Part shown: piece after piece, positions 50,995 to 61,854 of the stretch | Layout: each line of letters opens with the position of its first letter | How positions within the stretch are numbered: position 1 is the stretch's first letter | NCBI GenBank assembly: GCA_016271365.2 | Contig: JADMNL010000028.1 | Coordinates: 100,966,001-101,030,000 of the forward strand | Reading direction: 5' to 3' | Source: Neoceratodus forsteri | Taxonomy: Eukaryota > Chordata > Ceratodontiformes > Ceratodontidae | DNA: 64,000 nt | Translations under genes and position numbers: made by a program | The notes under the pieces: generated by a model | What the model was told of the DNA's origin: nothing | The model's input: only the letters and a program-made list of their open reading frames with translations | Databases searched by the model: none

Positions 50995-51845
50995 GTGTTC
51001 AGGAAGACCTTCTGGACGCTATGGTGCTGCCCTATCTGCAGGCACCTCTCTATATTGAGGGAGAAGGTAGCTGGACTCCGAGCAGAGTTGGCGAGGATAC
51101 AGGAGACCTCACCCCCCATACAGAGACCACCATGTCCACCACCGCTCCCTCAGAGGTTGCCAAAAAAGAGGGAAGAATGGACTATGGTGGGCTCAAGGAG
51201 GGTGAGGGAGGTGGGACAGAAGCACATCCCCCAGCTGGTGTCACTTCACAACCCGTATGACATCCTGGCAGAGCATGGAGACTACGCAGCATCTCCAGAA
51301 GTGAGCACCATGGGGGTTGAGGGGGTCATCCAAGATGGAACCCCGAGGGCAGATGCAAGAACACACGGGAGAAGGAAGTAAATCCTGGTTGGGGACTCCA
51401 TTGTCTGGGGGACTGAGCTGGGGTCAGGTAGCAATGCTGAGAGGGAGGTAATGTGCCTACCTAGGGGCGCAGTTCAGAAGGAGGGCAAGCAAATCCTTGG
51501 GATTGCAAGGGTGGTAGCATTGGGGGGGAGCTGGATGACATTATTCACCTGGGGACTAATGGCCTGGCTAGAGAGGGGGTAGATGTAGGAAGAGTACAGG
51601 AAGAGTTGAGGGAGCTGGGGAAGAGTCTTGGACAAGTAGCACACTCTGTGACCTTTTCGGAGGTGCTACCTGTCTACGGTAAGGGGGAAGGGAGGGACAT
51701 CCGCATCACTGAATTCAACAAATGGCTGAAGAAAAGGTGCGGAGAGGTGGGGTATAGCTTCATTGGGGATTGGAAACTCACCTGGAAGGATGAATCATGC
51801 CCCAAGATGGCATGCATCTATCGGGGGGGTAAGGTGTCCTAGCTG
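50995..51845 (+). pseudogene. LINE5: ORF1 region with SGNH-esterase-like domain
   Basis: The first frame (50995-51381) has a heptad-like LSILREKVAGLRAELARIQE coiled coil and a Pro-rich stretch, and ends at TAA. Directly after the stop comes ILVGDSIVWGTELGSG (GDS nucleophile box at 51391-51399), then HLGTNGLARE, then FSEVLPVYGKGEGRDIRITE and FNKWLKKRCGEVGYSFIGDW to 51842. CR1-type LINEs are known to carry an esterase domain of this fold. The stop and a frameshift inactivate it. Confidence 0.78.
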
Positions 51846-52079
51846 AGAAGTTTAGGTGCATCCTTAGTGATCATTTAAAATTGCCAAGGGGGAGGCATAG
51901 ACTGTCAAGAGAATTATCATAACCCCCCCCCCACAGGACATAACAAAGTAGTGAGGACCCAAAAACTAGCATAATATCTAACCGTAAAACTACCATGGTT
52001 ACAGTGGGGGAGAGAACAGAAGGTATATCGCTGATGCGGCACAGTGCAAAGACCAATAAACAAGGAAAGTTAAGGGGGT

Positions 52080-52839
52080 ACACAGAGTGGAAGGTCATGT
52101 GCACAAATGCCTGCAGACTGGGAAACAAAATCCCAGAACTAACGGCACTGATGGCAGATGCAAACCTGGACATTGTGGCTATTACAGAGACATGGTACGT
52201 AGGGAACCATGACGGGATGCAGCTATACCAGGGTATACACTTTTTAGAAAGGATAGGGAGGGGAGGAGGGGTTGCTATGTATGTGACAGAAGGGATTAAA
52301 GTTACAGAGGCTTAGGGATCCAGGGAAGAAGCAGAGGCACTGTAGGTCACTCAGGAGTTGGGGAGGATATAGATCTAGTGTTAGTGAAGGCCATCCATAA
52401 TATGGCGGCCAAAAGGGAAGTACTACTAATGGATGACTTCAACATGCTGGATGCAGACTGGAATACCCAGACTGCGAGTACATCAAGGAGCAGGGACCTC
52501 ATGTCTGCCATGTATGGGGCAAACCTAAGGCAGCCTATGGTTGAGCCCACCAGGGAAGGGGCTGTACTGGACTTAGTGCTGATAAACAGAGGCAGAATCA
52601 TGGATGCTGAGGTGGGCAGTCCCCTTGGTACCGGTGACCAAAGAACTGTGTGGTTTGGAGTCAACATGTTGGCAGAAGAAAGCCATACAAAGATGAAGGT
52701 CCTAGATTTCTGGAAGGCCAACTTCGTGGAGATGGGGGAACAGCTCAAAATTGCCCTGGCAGCAGAAGGTACAGGGGGAAGGGTAGAAGAACAGTGGCTT
52801 AGGCTCAAGAGATCCATAGCAGGAGTAACAAGTCAATGA
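52080..52839 (+). pseudogene. LINE5: APE-type endonuclease
   Basis: CTNACRLGNKIPELTALMAD, IVAITETWYVGNHDG (catalytic Glu in TETW), GGGVAMYV, then a frameshift. LLMDDFNMLDADWN (the GDFN-type box), MVEPTREGAVLDLVLINRG, and PLGTGDQRTVWF follow. The usual SDH/GDH catalytic His is Gln here. Target nicking would be impaired. Confidence 0.85.
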
Positions 52840-53099
52840 GTCAGACTGCTTAGCAAAAGCAAAAGAACGAAGCGGCCACTGTGGTTCTCTAAGTCAGTAG
52901 CCGAGAAAGTGCGAGAAAAAAGTAAGGCATTCAGGAAATACAAAGAGACACAGAAAGAAGAAGACAGTGTGAAATATCTGGAGAGCAGAGAGAAGCTGGG
53001 AAAGCCGTCAGAGGAGCTAAGGCAACAACGGAGGAAGGAATAGCACAGGCTAATAAAAAGGGAGACAAGACCTTCTTCTGTTATATTAGTGAAAAGAAA

Positions 53100-54812
53100 A
53101 AGACCAGAAATGGTATTGTTAGACTAAAGAAGGGAGAGGGTGGGTGGGTGGAGGACGACCTTGAAAAAGCTGAGATATTGAGCAAGTATTTTTGCTCAGT
53201 ATTTACTAAGAAAGAGGGAGGGGCCAAGACTCACAAGGAAAGGTTTACAGGGCGGAGAGGTGGACACCAGCCCATTTACAGTGGACAGTGTCTTGGAGGA
53301 ACTAGGGAAAGTAAAGACAGACAAGGCAATGGGGTCAGACAGGATTCACCCTAGAGTTTTGAAGGAACTCAGGGAAGTCCTAGCAGGACCACTGACAACC
53401 CTTCTCAACAACTCACTAGAGACGGGGAAGATACCTGGGGACTGGAGGACGGCAGAGATGGTCCCCCTGCGTAAGAGTGCAAGTAGGGAGGAGGCAGGCA
53501 ATTACAGACCTGTAAGCCTGACCTCGGTGGTAGGGAAGCTGATGGAGTCCCTGCTTAAGGAGAGGGTAGTGAAGTTCCTGGAGACAAGCGGTGCAAAAAA
53601 CCCAAGGCAGTATGGATTCACTGAGAGAAGGTCCTGTCATACTAATCTTTTCAATTTCTTTGACTGCATGACCAGGATGGTGGATCAGAGAGGGGCGGTG
53701 GATGTGGCCTACCTGGATTTCAGCACGGCCTTCGACACCATTCTGCATAGAAGGTTGCTTAACAAACTGGGGATTGTGGGTGTGGGCTCTAAAGTGGTAA
53801 AACAGGTTGGAAACTGGCTAAAAGGCCAGAGGGTGGTAGTAAATGGTATAAAGTCTGAAGAGGGGGAGGTAACCTACGGAGTGCCACAGGGATTGGTGCT
53901 GGGTCCAGTCCTATTCAATGTCTTCATAAGCGACATTGCAGAGGGACTGGAGGAGAAAGTATGCCTGTTCGCAGAAGACACCAAGATCTGCAACAGAGTA
54001 GACACACAGGAGGGGCTAGATAAAATGAGAAACTACCTAAGACTACTTGAGGAATGGTCAAGGGTTTGGCAGTTGGATTTCAATGCTAAGAAGTGCAAGA
54101 TTATGCACCTGGGACACAGAAACCCAAGCGAGGAATACAAGATTGGGGGGGCAGGTTCTAGCCACCACAAGTCAAGAGGGAGACCTGGGGGTTATTATAT
54201 CCGATGACCTGAAGTTATCCAAACAATGTGAAAAAGCAGTGGGGAAAGCAAACAGAAGGCTGGGGGTGCACAGGAAGGGGCATAACCAGTAAGAGGAGCA
54301 AAGTGGTGATGCCACTGCATAGATCACTGGTGAGGCCTCATCTGGAATACTGTGTCCTATTCTGGGGACCGCATCTCAGGAAGGACACAGACAGAATGGA
54401 AGCAGTCCAGAGAAGAGCAACAAAAATGATGCATGCACTGCACCACAAGCTTTATGGGGAAAGACTCAGGGAACGTAACATCTATTCACTGGAAGAGAGA
54501 AGGAAGAGAGGGGATATGATAGAGACTTTCAAATACCTTAGAAGAATAAAAAGGGTACAGGAAGGGAGCATATTTCAAAGAAAGTGCACAAGAACAAGGG
54601 GACATAACACAAGGCTGGAGGGAGGGAGGCCTGGGGGGGATGCTAGGAAGTATTTTTTCACAGAGAGGGTGGTGGATCCGTGGAACAGCCTACCAGCTGA
54701 GGTGGTGGAAGTGAAAACAGTACGGGGATTCAAAAGTGCATGGGATATGTGTCAATACATCCCTCGGAGCTACTCATTGCTGAAAATGAATGGTTTCACG
54801 CACTCCAGCTAA
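53100..54812 (+). pseudogene. LINE5: reverse transcriptase
   Basis: 53260-54207: PFTVDSVLEELGKVKTDKAM, GSDRIHPRVLKELREVLAGP, EEAGNYRPVSLTSVVGKLME, YLDFSTAFDTILHRRLLNKL, GVPQGLVLGPVLFNVFISDI and VCLFAEDTKICNRV. The catalytic pair is AED instead of ADD, so the first Asp is Glu. 54228-54750 carries the thumb: LEYCVLFWGPHLRKDTDRME, VQRRATKMMHALHHK, ERRKRGDMIETFKYLRR and WNSLPAEVVEV. The coding end is displaced by the inserted segment. Confidence 0.9.
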
Positions 54813-54960
54813 GCAAGAACAGCGGCGATCTGTTGCGGCCCAAGCTGATTGGCGAGTGAAACCACCGCCAGCAACGGCAGATGCTGGGATGATATTATAT
54901 TATTGATCGAGAGCCATCAATAATATATTTGAAATAAATAAATAAATAAATAAACACCTT
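54752..54960 (+). mobile_element. candidate SINE-like insertion with AAAT tail
   Basis: LINE homology breaks near 54752 and is followed by about 200 bases unlike other LINE copies, ending in (AAAT)n at 54930-54955. It contains an imperfect inverted repeat, TGGTTTCACGCACTCCAGCT with AGCTGATTGGCGAGTGAAAC, at about 54791-54862. No A- or B-box was seen, and no clear target-site duplication. Confidence 0.4.
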
Positions 54961-55235
54961 CCCAGAATGTGCCCGCTTCAGGGGCATCTATGGTGACACT
55001 TCACAGAATAAGAGTGCCTCACATGCAGGGGAAAGAAGCGCTCCGATCAGCCGTGAGCGCAACCTCGATCTATAATAAGCATAAAGGCACCCTGCTGGGC
55101 AACAGAGCAGGGGAACGGCTGTCCAGATAAGGGTGGGGACTGCCAAACCAAGTAGGAAAATGGGCAAACTAGGTGGACCGGTTGGTCCTTATCTGCTGTC
55201 ATATTCTATGTTTCTATGCATCATATTCTATGTAA

Positions 55236-55929
55236 CACTATTATCCTGTGCAGAAAACCTCCTCAATGTCCTTCATTTCAAGTAAAAAGGTTGTTGTATG
55301 GTTCTTTTTTTTTCCCCACCACAAGTTTATTTTTGGGGTGTTGATGTGGTTTTGTGTGCCCCCCCTTTTTATGAGGAAACAGATCTATCTATAAAAGTAT
55401 TTTTTTTATTCCTAAGCAACCGTCTCACGCCAGACCCTGTCATCTAGTCTACACAATTTGTCATGGCTTAGAATCTAGCTGTTACCATGGTGACCACCAC
55501 TAGTCCGATGTGAATTCTGGAGAAAGAGAGTAAAAAGTATTAAAAAAAAAAAAAAATCAAAGTTGTTTTGTGTGTTTATTCACTCTTTAGGAACTGTACT
55601 TCGACTGCAGTTTTGCTAACTGGAGTAACAATCGAGAACCTAGAATTGAGCAGTAGCCCCTAAAAAAAGAAGACCTTGAGTTCATGCTATTCAAACCTTT
55701 GCTCATCTATTAAAAAGGAGCAGCTATGTTATTAAGCTTTGCCTATTTAAGAACCCTTCAGGTTTGGCCACTGGGAATGTATAGTGCCGACTGCAAAACT
55801 AAAATAAAAATAATTAAAATACTACAGTATGGCGCTGCCACAGTTCTCCCTGATTTGTAGCTGCTTGGAAAGAGAGAGGGGGGGTTGGAGAGACAGGAAG
55901 CACCCGAGGAAGAGGCACTGAGCACCGCT
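55236..55929. other. AT-rich unassigned spacer
   Basis: Homopolymer runs (T at 55404-55410, A at 55541-55555) and no recognisable gene or element. Confidence 0.35.
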
Positions 55930-56640
55930 GTCGGTCAGGGCAAGTGAGAAATGCTGAACACTGCAAGAGGTAGCGCAAAAGAATTACGTGGGTGGGATGG
56001 GGGGGACATACCACGAGAGAAACACACACGCACACACAGAGGAAGTGGCCAATCCAGGAGACACTGCGATCAGGGAGAAGGGGGTGGGCTGACCACAGAA
56101 ATAATAAAGGGTCTGTCTAACTGCTCATTTTGACACTTTCTGTGACGTTATTTCTGTCTTCATAACTTAAGTGTGATAGAATGGCAGGCAGCAGGGTCAG
56201 GAGCGCACTGAAATCACTGTCAGGGAGAGGGTACAGAAAGAGAGAGAGAGATATCAAAAGAAGTATGGGAGGTGGGAACAGACTGAGTAAGAGAGAGAGA
56301 GAGAGAGAGAGAGCGGCGACACACACGATAGTGCCTGATTGGAGACACCTTGATGGGGGGGTGTCAGCCACAGAAATAGAAAAGTGACTCCATCAGACTG
56401 CTCATTTTAACACGGTCTGTGATGTTATATACATCTTTATACCTAAAGTGTGATAGAATGGCAGGCAGATGGGTCAGGAGCGCACTGACACCGGCACAGC
56501 TGCAGAGGGAAGAAAAGAAGTGCGGGGGATGGGAAAAGAAAGAGGAAGCGAATAATGAGTGGGAGGCACTGAACTGAGGGGGCAGGGAACAGACAGAGGA
56601 AGTCCCCATCAGAGAGCTGCAAAGGAAGCGGGGAACAGAC
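55930..56640. repeat. tandem repeat, about 277-bp period
   Basis: CTGCTCATTTT lies at 56121 and 56398, each followed by GTGATAGAATGGCAGGCAG and GGTCAGGAGCGCACTGA. Upstream of both lie GGAGACAC and CACAGAAATA. A third partial unit extends to about 56640. GA-rich stretches (including GAGAGAGAGAGAGAGAGAGA near 56292-56312) lie in the second unit. Confidence 0.8.
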
Positions 56641-57439
56641 GCACTGATTCACACTGATGTGCTTCAACTCCACCCCTGGGTGGAGTGCACAAACTGCTAT
56701 GCATTCAGTATCCAGCCATGCTATCAGACACCCTTCTCTTTCCTCCTCTTCGCTACACATCAGCATAGCTCTCACTATGCAGTAGTAAAAAAGGTAATGT
56801 CAGATAGCCAGGAAAGGTATATGTGGACATTCTAAACTGTGGCAAACAAGAATTAGTGGGAATAAGGTAAACACCGTCGTCCATTCTAAGACAGTCTGTA
56901 TGCAGTAACTCCATATAGTTTCCCCAATTATTCACAAGCGGTACAGGAAAGACTGTGCTTTTCTGGGAAGGACAATTAAACACACAGGTAAATGGAGGCT
57001 GACCAGAGACAATAAACAGGTTTCACCATCACAATGGCTCATGGCCTACACTGATCAGAGTCTGGCCAAGCAAGCAAAACTAAGGTACTTCACAGCCATG
57101 AATATCTAACATGAAATCTGAGCTGTGAAAGTAGTTCACAAGGGGCAGGTGCATTTGCCTTCTGACTGGAAGCCTACGATGTCAGGAGAGGGGAACTATC
57201 AATTATCAGGATCAATTATCAGGATCAGCTATCAGGAGCTGTGGTTGCTTGGAGGATCGGAGGTTGCTGGCCACACCAGCGGCAGAGAATTTTACCGGGG
57301 GCCACATACAAGGCGAGAGGAGCCAGGGCTGCATCAGCAGCTACATTTGAGGAGGGAGGCATCGGGGCTGCATCGGCAGCTGAAGTGAGCACCGGGGGGC
57401 ACTAGACCGGACTTCCCGGCGGCTGCAGTCGGCAGCGGG
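56641..57439. other. unassigned DNA with small tandem repeat
   Basis: A 14-base unit (ATCAATTATCAGG-like) is repeated about three times at 57196-57236. GC-rich sequence from 57240 may be the 5' part of the LINE8 copy. No domain is visible. Confidence 0.35.
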
Positions 57440-57577
57440 CCAGGGTTTGAGGGTGAGGAGCTGAGAGGAGAGGGCACCGGAGAAGATAAGGTTGTGAGAA
57501 GAGGGGGAGGGGTTGCGCTGATAATCAGAAATGACATAGTGGTTGTGGAGGCGATATGGGTAACCCTGCAAACGAGA
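57440..57577 (+). mobile_element. LINE8: CR1-like endonuclease fragment
   Basis: GGGTTGCGCTGATAATCAGA, then TGGGTAACCCTGCAAAC, closely matches LINE7 at 62925-63015. The translation reads RRGGGVALIIRNDIVV and IWVTLQTR. Homology ends at 57577, where element I begins. Confidence 0.75.
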
Positions 57578-58720
57578 GTTGTCCATTTGAAGGAGAATGT
57601 TCTTGTGACAGAGAATGTCCTTCAAAGCCCGGACTGCATAAAGGACGGCTCTCATTTCCAGGATGTTTATGTGAAGTTGGAACTCAACCAGAGTCCACGT
57701 GCCTTGGGTGTGGAGATTTTGACAGTGAGCTCCCCACCCCATCAGGGACACGTCCATGGTAATGGATACCTGATGATCCAGAGGAGCAAAAGGATACCAA
57801 GGTTGTCCTCTTGCGACCACCAGGTGAGAGACTTCTTTAGAGGTTCTATCACCTTGATGAGAAAGGACTGAGGATGAGTGGTTGGAAACCATGGAGTACT
57901 GAGCATCCACTGGGAGGTTCTCATGTGGAGACGTGCTAGGGGTACAGTGAACACTGAGGATGCCATGAGACCGAGCATCCATTGCACCAAGATAGCTCGA
58001 ACTGAGTTGTTCCCTCTGATGTACCAGGCCATCTGTAAGATAATCGCTCTGTCTGTCCTCTGGAAGAAAGGCTTTCGCACAGGAGGTGTCCAGAAGAGTT
58101 CCTATAAAGAGGAGCTTCTGGGAGGGCTGCAACTGCGATCTTTTGAGATTTAGCAGGACCCCATGAACGTGAGTAAGTCTGAAGTCGCATACAGGCCCAG
58201 AGTTTCTTGTCTGGAGGGACTCAGAGCAGTGGTCCAGATATGGGAATACTTGTATTCCGATTTTCATGAGATGCACCACGAGAACTGCACAACACTTTGT
58301 AAACACTTGTGACGTCGAGGACAGCCCAAAGGGCAGGACTCTGAACTGATAATGTTGACCCAGCACCACAAACCTTAGCTATTTGTGGTGCTTCGGGTGT
58401 ATAAGAATATGTTGGTAGGCACGCAGCTGTCCAGGAAGCCAGCCAATCGTTGATGAAGTACGGGCAACAGGGCCCGTAGCTAAATCTTGAACTTTCCTTG
58501 AAAGAAACTTTTTAACTTTCTGAGGTCCAGAATGGGGCATGCCACCGGTTTTCTTCGGGACCAGGAAGTAATGGGAGTAGAAACTGTGTTTCTTGATCCA
58601 GCAGAACTATTTCTACTGCCCTGTTGTTCAGAAGGCCTTGTACCGGAGGCAAGAAGGTCTGATTGAACTGCCGACAGCCTGGGCTGTCATTTGGGGATGA
58701 TCTGGAGGGTTTCTGAAAAG
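57578..58720 (-). pseudogene. I: reverse transcriptase and partial RNase H
   Basis: HYQFRVLPFGLSSTSQVFTK, CCAVLVVHLMKIGIQVF and PYLDH at about 58229-58243 (second catalytic Asp is His), then KLLFIGTLLDTSCAKAF. RNase H: SITMDVSLMGWGAHCQNLHT, FQLHINILEMRAVLYAVRAL and NILLQMDNS, where it ends. The N-terminal FYSHYFLVPKKTGGM block lies near 58545-58590. Frameshifts are present. Confidence 0.85.
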
Positions 58721-58799
58721 TTGAGTGAGATCCTCAGATTATCCGGAGGACCCATTTGTCTGATGTTTTGATTTCCATTGGTTGTAGAACTGAGTCAGA

Positions 58800-60780
58800 C
58801 GCCCTCCCACCACTGAGGAAGAGTTCCCCTGACAGTTGAGGTGGGACCTGGGCCAGAACTCAGAAGTTGGCACTGGAGCACTTTGGGCCCTTTGTGCCTT
58901 CTGTTGCATTTTCTTTGAGGCTGGGGCTGTAGTTTTGTTAACCCTCCGCCTCTTTGCCCTGAAAGGACTGACGGTTATGAAATTGAGGTTTGTTGATAAC
59001 CCCCCCCAAGGAGGGTGGGAGCGGTCGAGCCATTTTAATGGCAGACCTAGTCTTCTGTGTGGCCTCCAGCACTTGTTCTACTTGAGGTCCGAACAGATAT
59101 ATACAGTCAAAGGGTAAAGCCATGACCTGCTGCTGAGAATCATTCATGAAGCCCAAAGTATGTAGCCAGGAGTGATGATGGGTGCAAATGCCCACCACCG
59201 CTCGCGAAGCAGTATCGAAAGCGTCCATTGCTGCTTTAACCTGCTGGTTGTTGGACTCAATACTCCGGGTTATGGTCTGAAGTATCTCTGAACTAGTGTA
59301 CTACTCGGGTAGAACTTCCACCATTTGTTTGAGTGAATGCCAAAGAACATACTCATATTGGGAGAAATAGCCCTGGTAGCTGGCAATATGCATACCCAGG
59401 GTGGAGGCAGCAAAGACTCGTAAGATAGACACCTTAGGTAAGAGAGATTCTTTATTAATAGGCCGGGCTGTAGATGCCTGAGGGAGAACGGCCTTATCAT
59501 TCTCTGCTAGAACTACAATGGGTTCAGCAAAGGCCTAGGAGGCCAAAATGGGTCGATCCTTGGGAGGAGCATACTTCCTGTCTATGGACTTAGCCACAGA
59601 AGGGATGAGAGTGGGATTTTTCCATATTATCTGAGAGGAGTGTCTCAAAGGATGGTTGTACCAGAGGAGTTAAATCCATAGGGATCTCCGGGACATGTAG
59701 GTATTGGACTCTCAAAAGCTTCCCAGGATCGATATCTGTAGTCTGGAGAGAGAGTAGAATTTAAATTTTTCAGCAGAGACTTAAATGACGCGTCTTCAAC
59801 CACAGGCTCTGCAGCAGGATTGATCCCTGCTCCTTCAACATCATCACCCAGTCGAAGATCTGGGTCAGGCTCAATATTATCTCCTGACAGTCCAGGAGGG
59901 ACTGTATGGACAGGAAAGGAGTGAAAATCAGAAGGAAACGAAGAGGAGAAAGGAATCGAAGTCGAGAACCCCTGAAGGCTGGACAGCGCCGCACCAAGCC
60001 TTGGCACCGAAGAGGAACACGGCGCCAAAGGCAAGGGAGTCAGCGCTATCAGAAACAGCCCAGCACATGGCGCCGACAGAGACCATGGCACCGACAGAGC
60101 CCGCGGCGCCGAGGACGGCGCCAACAGACCCACTGACGTCAAGAGCATCCCCAATGCTGCCGAAAGCAACCCAGGGCTCCAAAAACTGCGATTTGAAGAA
60201 AAACAATGAAGAATACCAGGCGATAGAGGCATCGGTGTGACCCCCGCTCGCAACCATGTGACGGGGAAAACACCTGGAGCTGGAGCGATGGCACCAAGAT
60301 GGCGCACGCTAAATCAGGAAGGTCTAACCGCCCCTACCCGGCTTCCTCCCGAAGGCCCGGGAAGAGCTCAGAGTGACCAGGCCATGCAGCTGGACCAATT
60401 TCCGAGCCCATTGCTCCATGAGAGTGGCCCACTGATGAAACTGCTCATTGGAAGCCCTTTCGATAGGCGGGGAAAGGCTCCGATGTCGAAGAGGTTGGCC
60501 ACCGGAGAAAGAAACCGGCGACTCCAGAGGAGGAGAATGGCACCTGGCCCCAACGACCGACTGCCGACGCACAGACATACCAGAAGGCGACCTCAAGTGA
60601 TGCCTTCTTTTGACCCAAATAAGAAGAGTTGAGGCCGAACGGTGCCCAGAATGGAATCGCTTTATAAGCTGAGGACCGCCCATCCCCGGAGAGGGTGGCA
60701 GACGGACCCAGCCTGGCTGACTGGAACAGCTATAATGAAGTCCCCACCGCACCTGACCCGCTCATGGTCAATTCCGACAA
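58800..60780 (-). pseudogene. I: DIRS ORF1 (gag-like), degraded
   Basis: Frame 58938-59228 has MDAFDTASRAVVGICTHHHS and YLFGPQVEQVLEATQKTRSA, which aligns with SLFGEQTENYMKKMDEYRT of the main family. 59645-60307 is Ser/Pro/Leu-rich, with PDPDLRLGDD-like acidic and SLLKNLNS segments. No Cys/His cluster was found, so the N-terminal part may be lost or in broken frames. Confidence 0.6.
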
Positions 60781-61600
60781 TGGAGGACTGAAGACTTCTT
60801 TTTCTTAATAAGCAAAGTTTAAAAGTATGCGGTACTTATTTTGAGATCGATTACAAAACAATGAACTGAAAACTATGTTGCTAGTTAGAAGTTTGACTCC
60901 CGGAGGGTGGGCGACATCGTCACTGAAGCGCACTCGACGGTGGGGGAAAAAAGGAACTGAGGTGGTTGGAGGGTCGACGCCGAGATAGTCATTGCCGCAC
61001 GAGCAGAGGCTCGTGGCGCCGCTCCTCACAGCTCCATCTCTGGCGCCGGCCCTACTGCAAAAAAGTTTGCTCCCATTGGGTCCTAGCGCGTCCGGCGTAG
61101 ATCCCATCAGTGTGAATGAGTGGTGGAGACTTTATGTCCAAGAAGATTGGCATACCCCAGGGAACAAGTGGACAAGGCAAAAAGGGCCTATCCCAGAGGA
61201 TAAGTGGATCATATGGTTACCTGGAGGTGTGTGGGGGCGGAACAAGCAACATACTGGAAGTACGCCAGGGAGGAGGCTCAGAGGAGCAGATGGGGGTAGG
61301 AGAGAGCAAATGAAGTAGCATCACGCTACAAACCAATTCACCCTACTATACCCAGGAGATGAAGATGAGGATGATGGGGGGGCAACGGGCAGTGAGGGTT
61401 TGGTCAGTAGGCAGGGGGAGGGAGACAGAGGGAGCCTGAACCAAAGGAAAGGACGGAGGAGGGAGGGAGGGACATAAGCCTAGGTTGGAGGGAAATGTGG
61501 TAGATGGGGGGGGAGGGCACTGAAAGAGGACAGGGTGAAAGGAGGAAGGACTGGGGATAGGCCGGTGTCCAGACTGGGGAAATCAATCAATGAGGAGGGG
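60781..61600. other. element I leader / LINE7 5' region
   Basis: CpG-containing sequence (60900-61110) probably belongs to the leader or terminal repeat of I. From about 61110 purine-rich, G-run-containing DNA leads into LINE7. The boundary is not resolved. Confidence 0.35.
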
Positions 61601-61854
61601 GGCGGCAGAGAGTTCTCTAGTCAGGTCAGCTTCAAGACAGGAATCACTGGATGAGGTGGAGAGTAGGGTAGGGAGAAATACAGCAGATGGGGTGGGAGGT
61701 GCAGGTCCAAGGGGGGTGTGGAGGTTACTCAGGTGGGGGAAATCAAGGATTATAGCTGAAGAAGGGAGACGGGTGGAACTGGGGGCGAACTCTGGCCACC
61801 CGGGAGACTGGGGGAGGGGGCGCGAGGAGTAAACTGGCAGTTGCAGGTAGGAGT

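Larger units (their letters stand above)
50995..55235 (+). mobile_element. LINE5: long CR1-like LINE, near full length
   Basis: The domains run esterase-like, APE endonuclease, RT and 3' UTR ending TGTCATATTCTATGTTTCTA (about 55197-55216). It is the longest LINE here, and the reference for LINE1, 3, 4, 7 and 8. A 54.75-54.96 kb segment with an (AAAT)n tail interrupts the C-terminal coding region. Stops and frameshifts break all domains. Confidence 0.88.
57578..61100 (-). mobile_element. DIRS element I, third family, 3' truncated
   Basis: RT, part of RNase H and a long gag on the minus strand. The left end stops inside RNase H after LLQMDNS, exactly at the LINE8 fragment. No Dam-like module or recombinase remains. 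The right end is set approximately, because no partner repeat is available to define the terminal repeat. GC- and CpG-richer than copies A-F. Confidence 0.75.

Noticed and set aside
51380..51845. A stand-alone GDSL esterase gene
   Set aside because: It is followed in order by LINE endonuclease and RT, has an in-frame stop just before the GDS box, and recurs in LINE7. It is a LINE domain.
54780..54925. A fragment of ribosomal or spliceosomal RNA
   Set aside because: Some short strings look RNA-like, but no conserved rRNA or snRNA segment could be recognised beyond a few bases.
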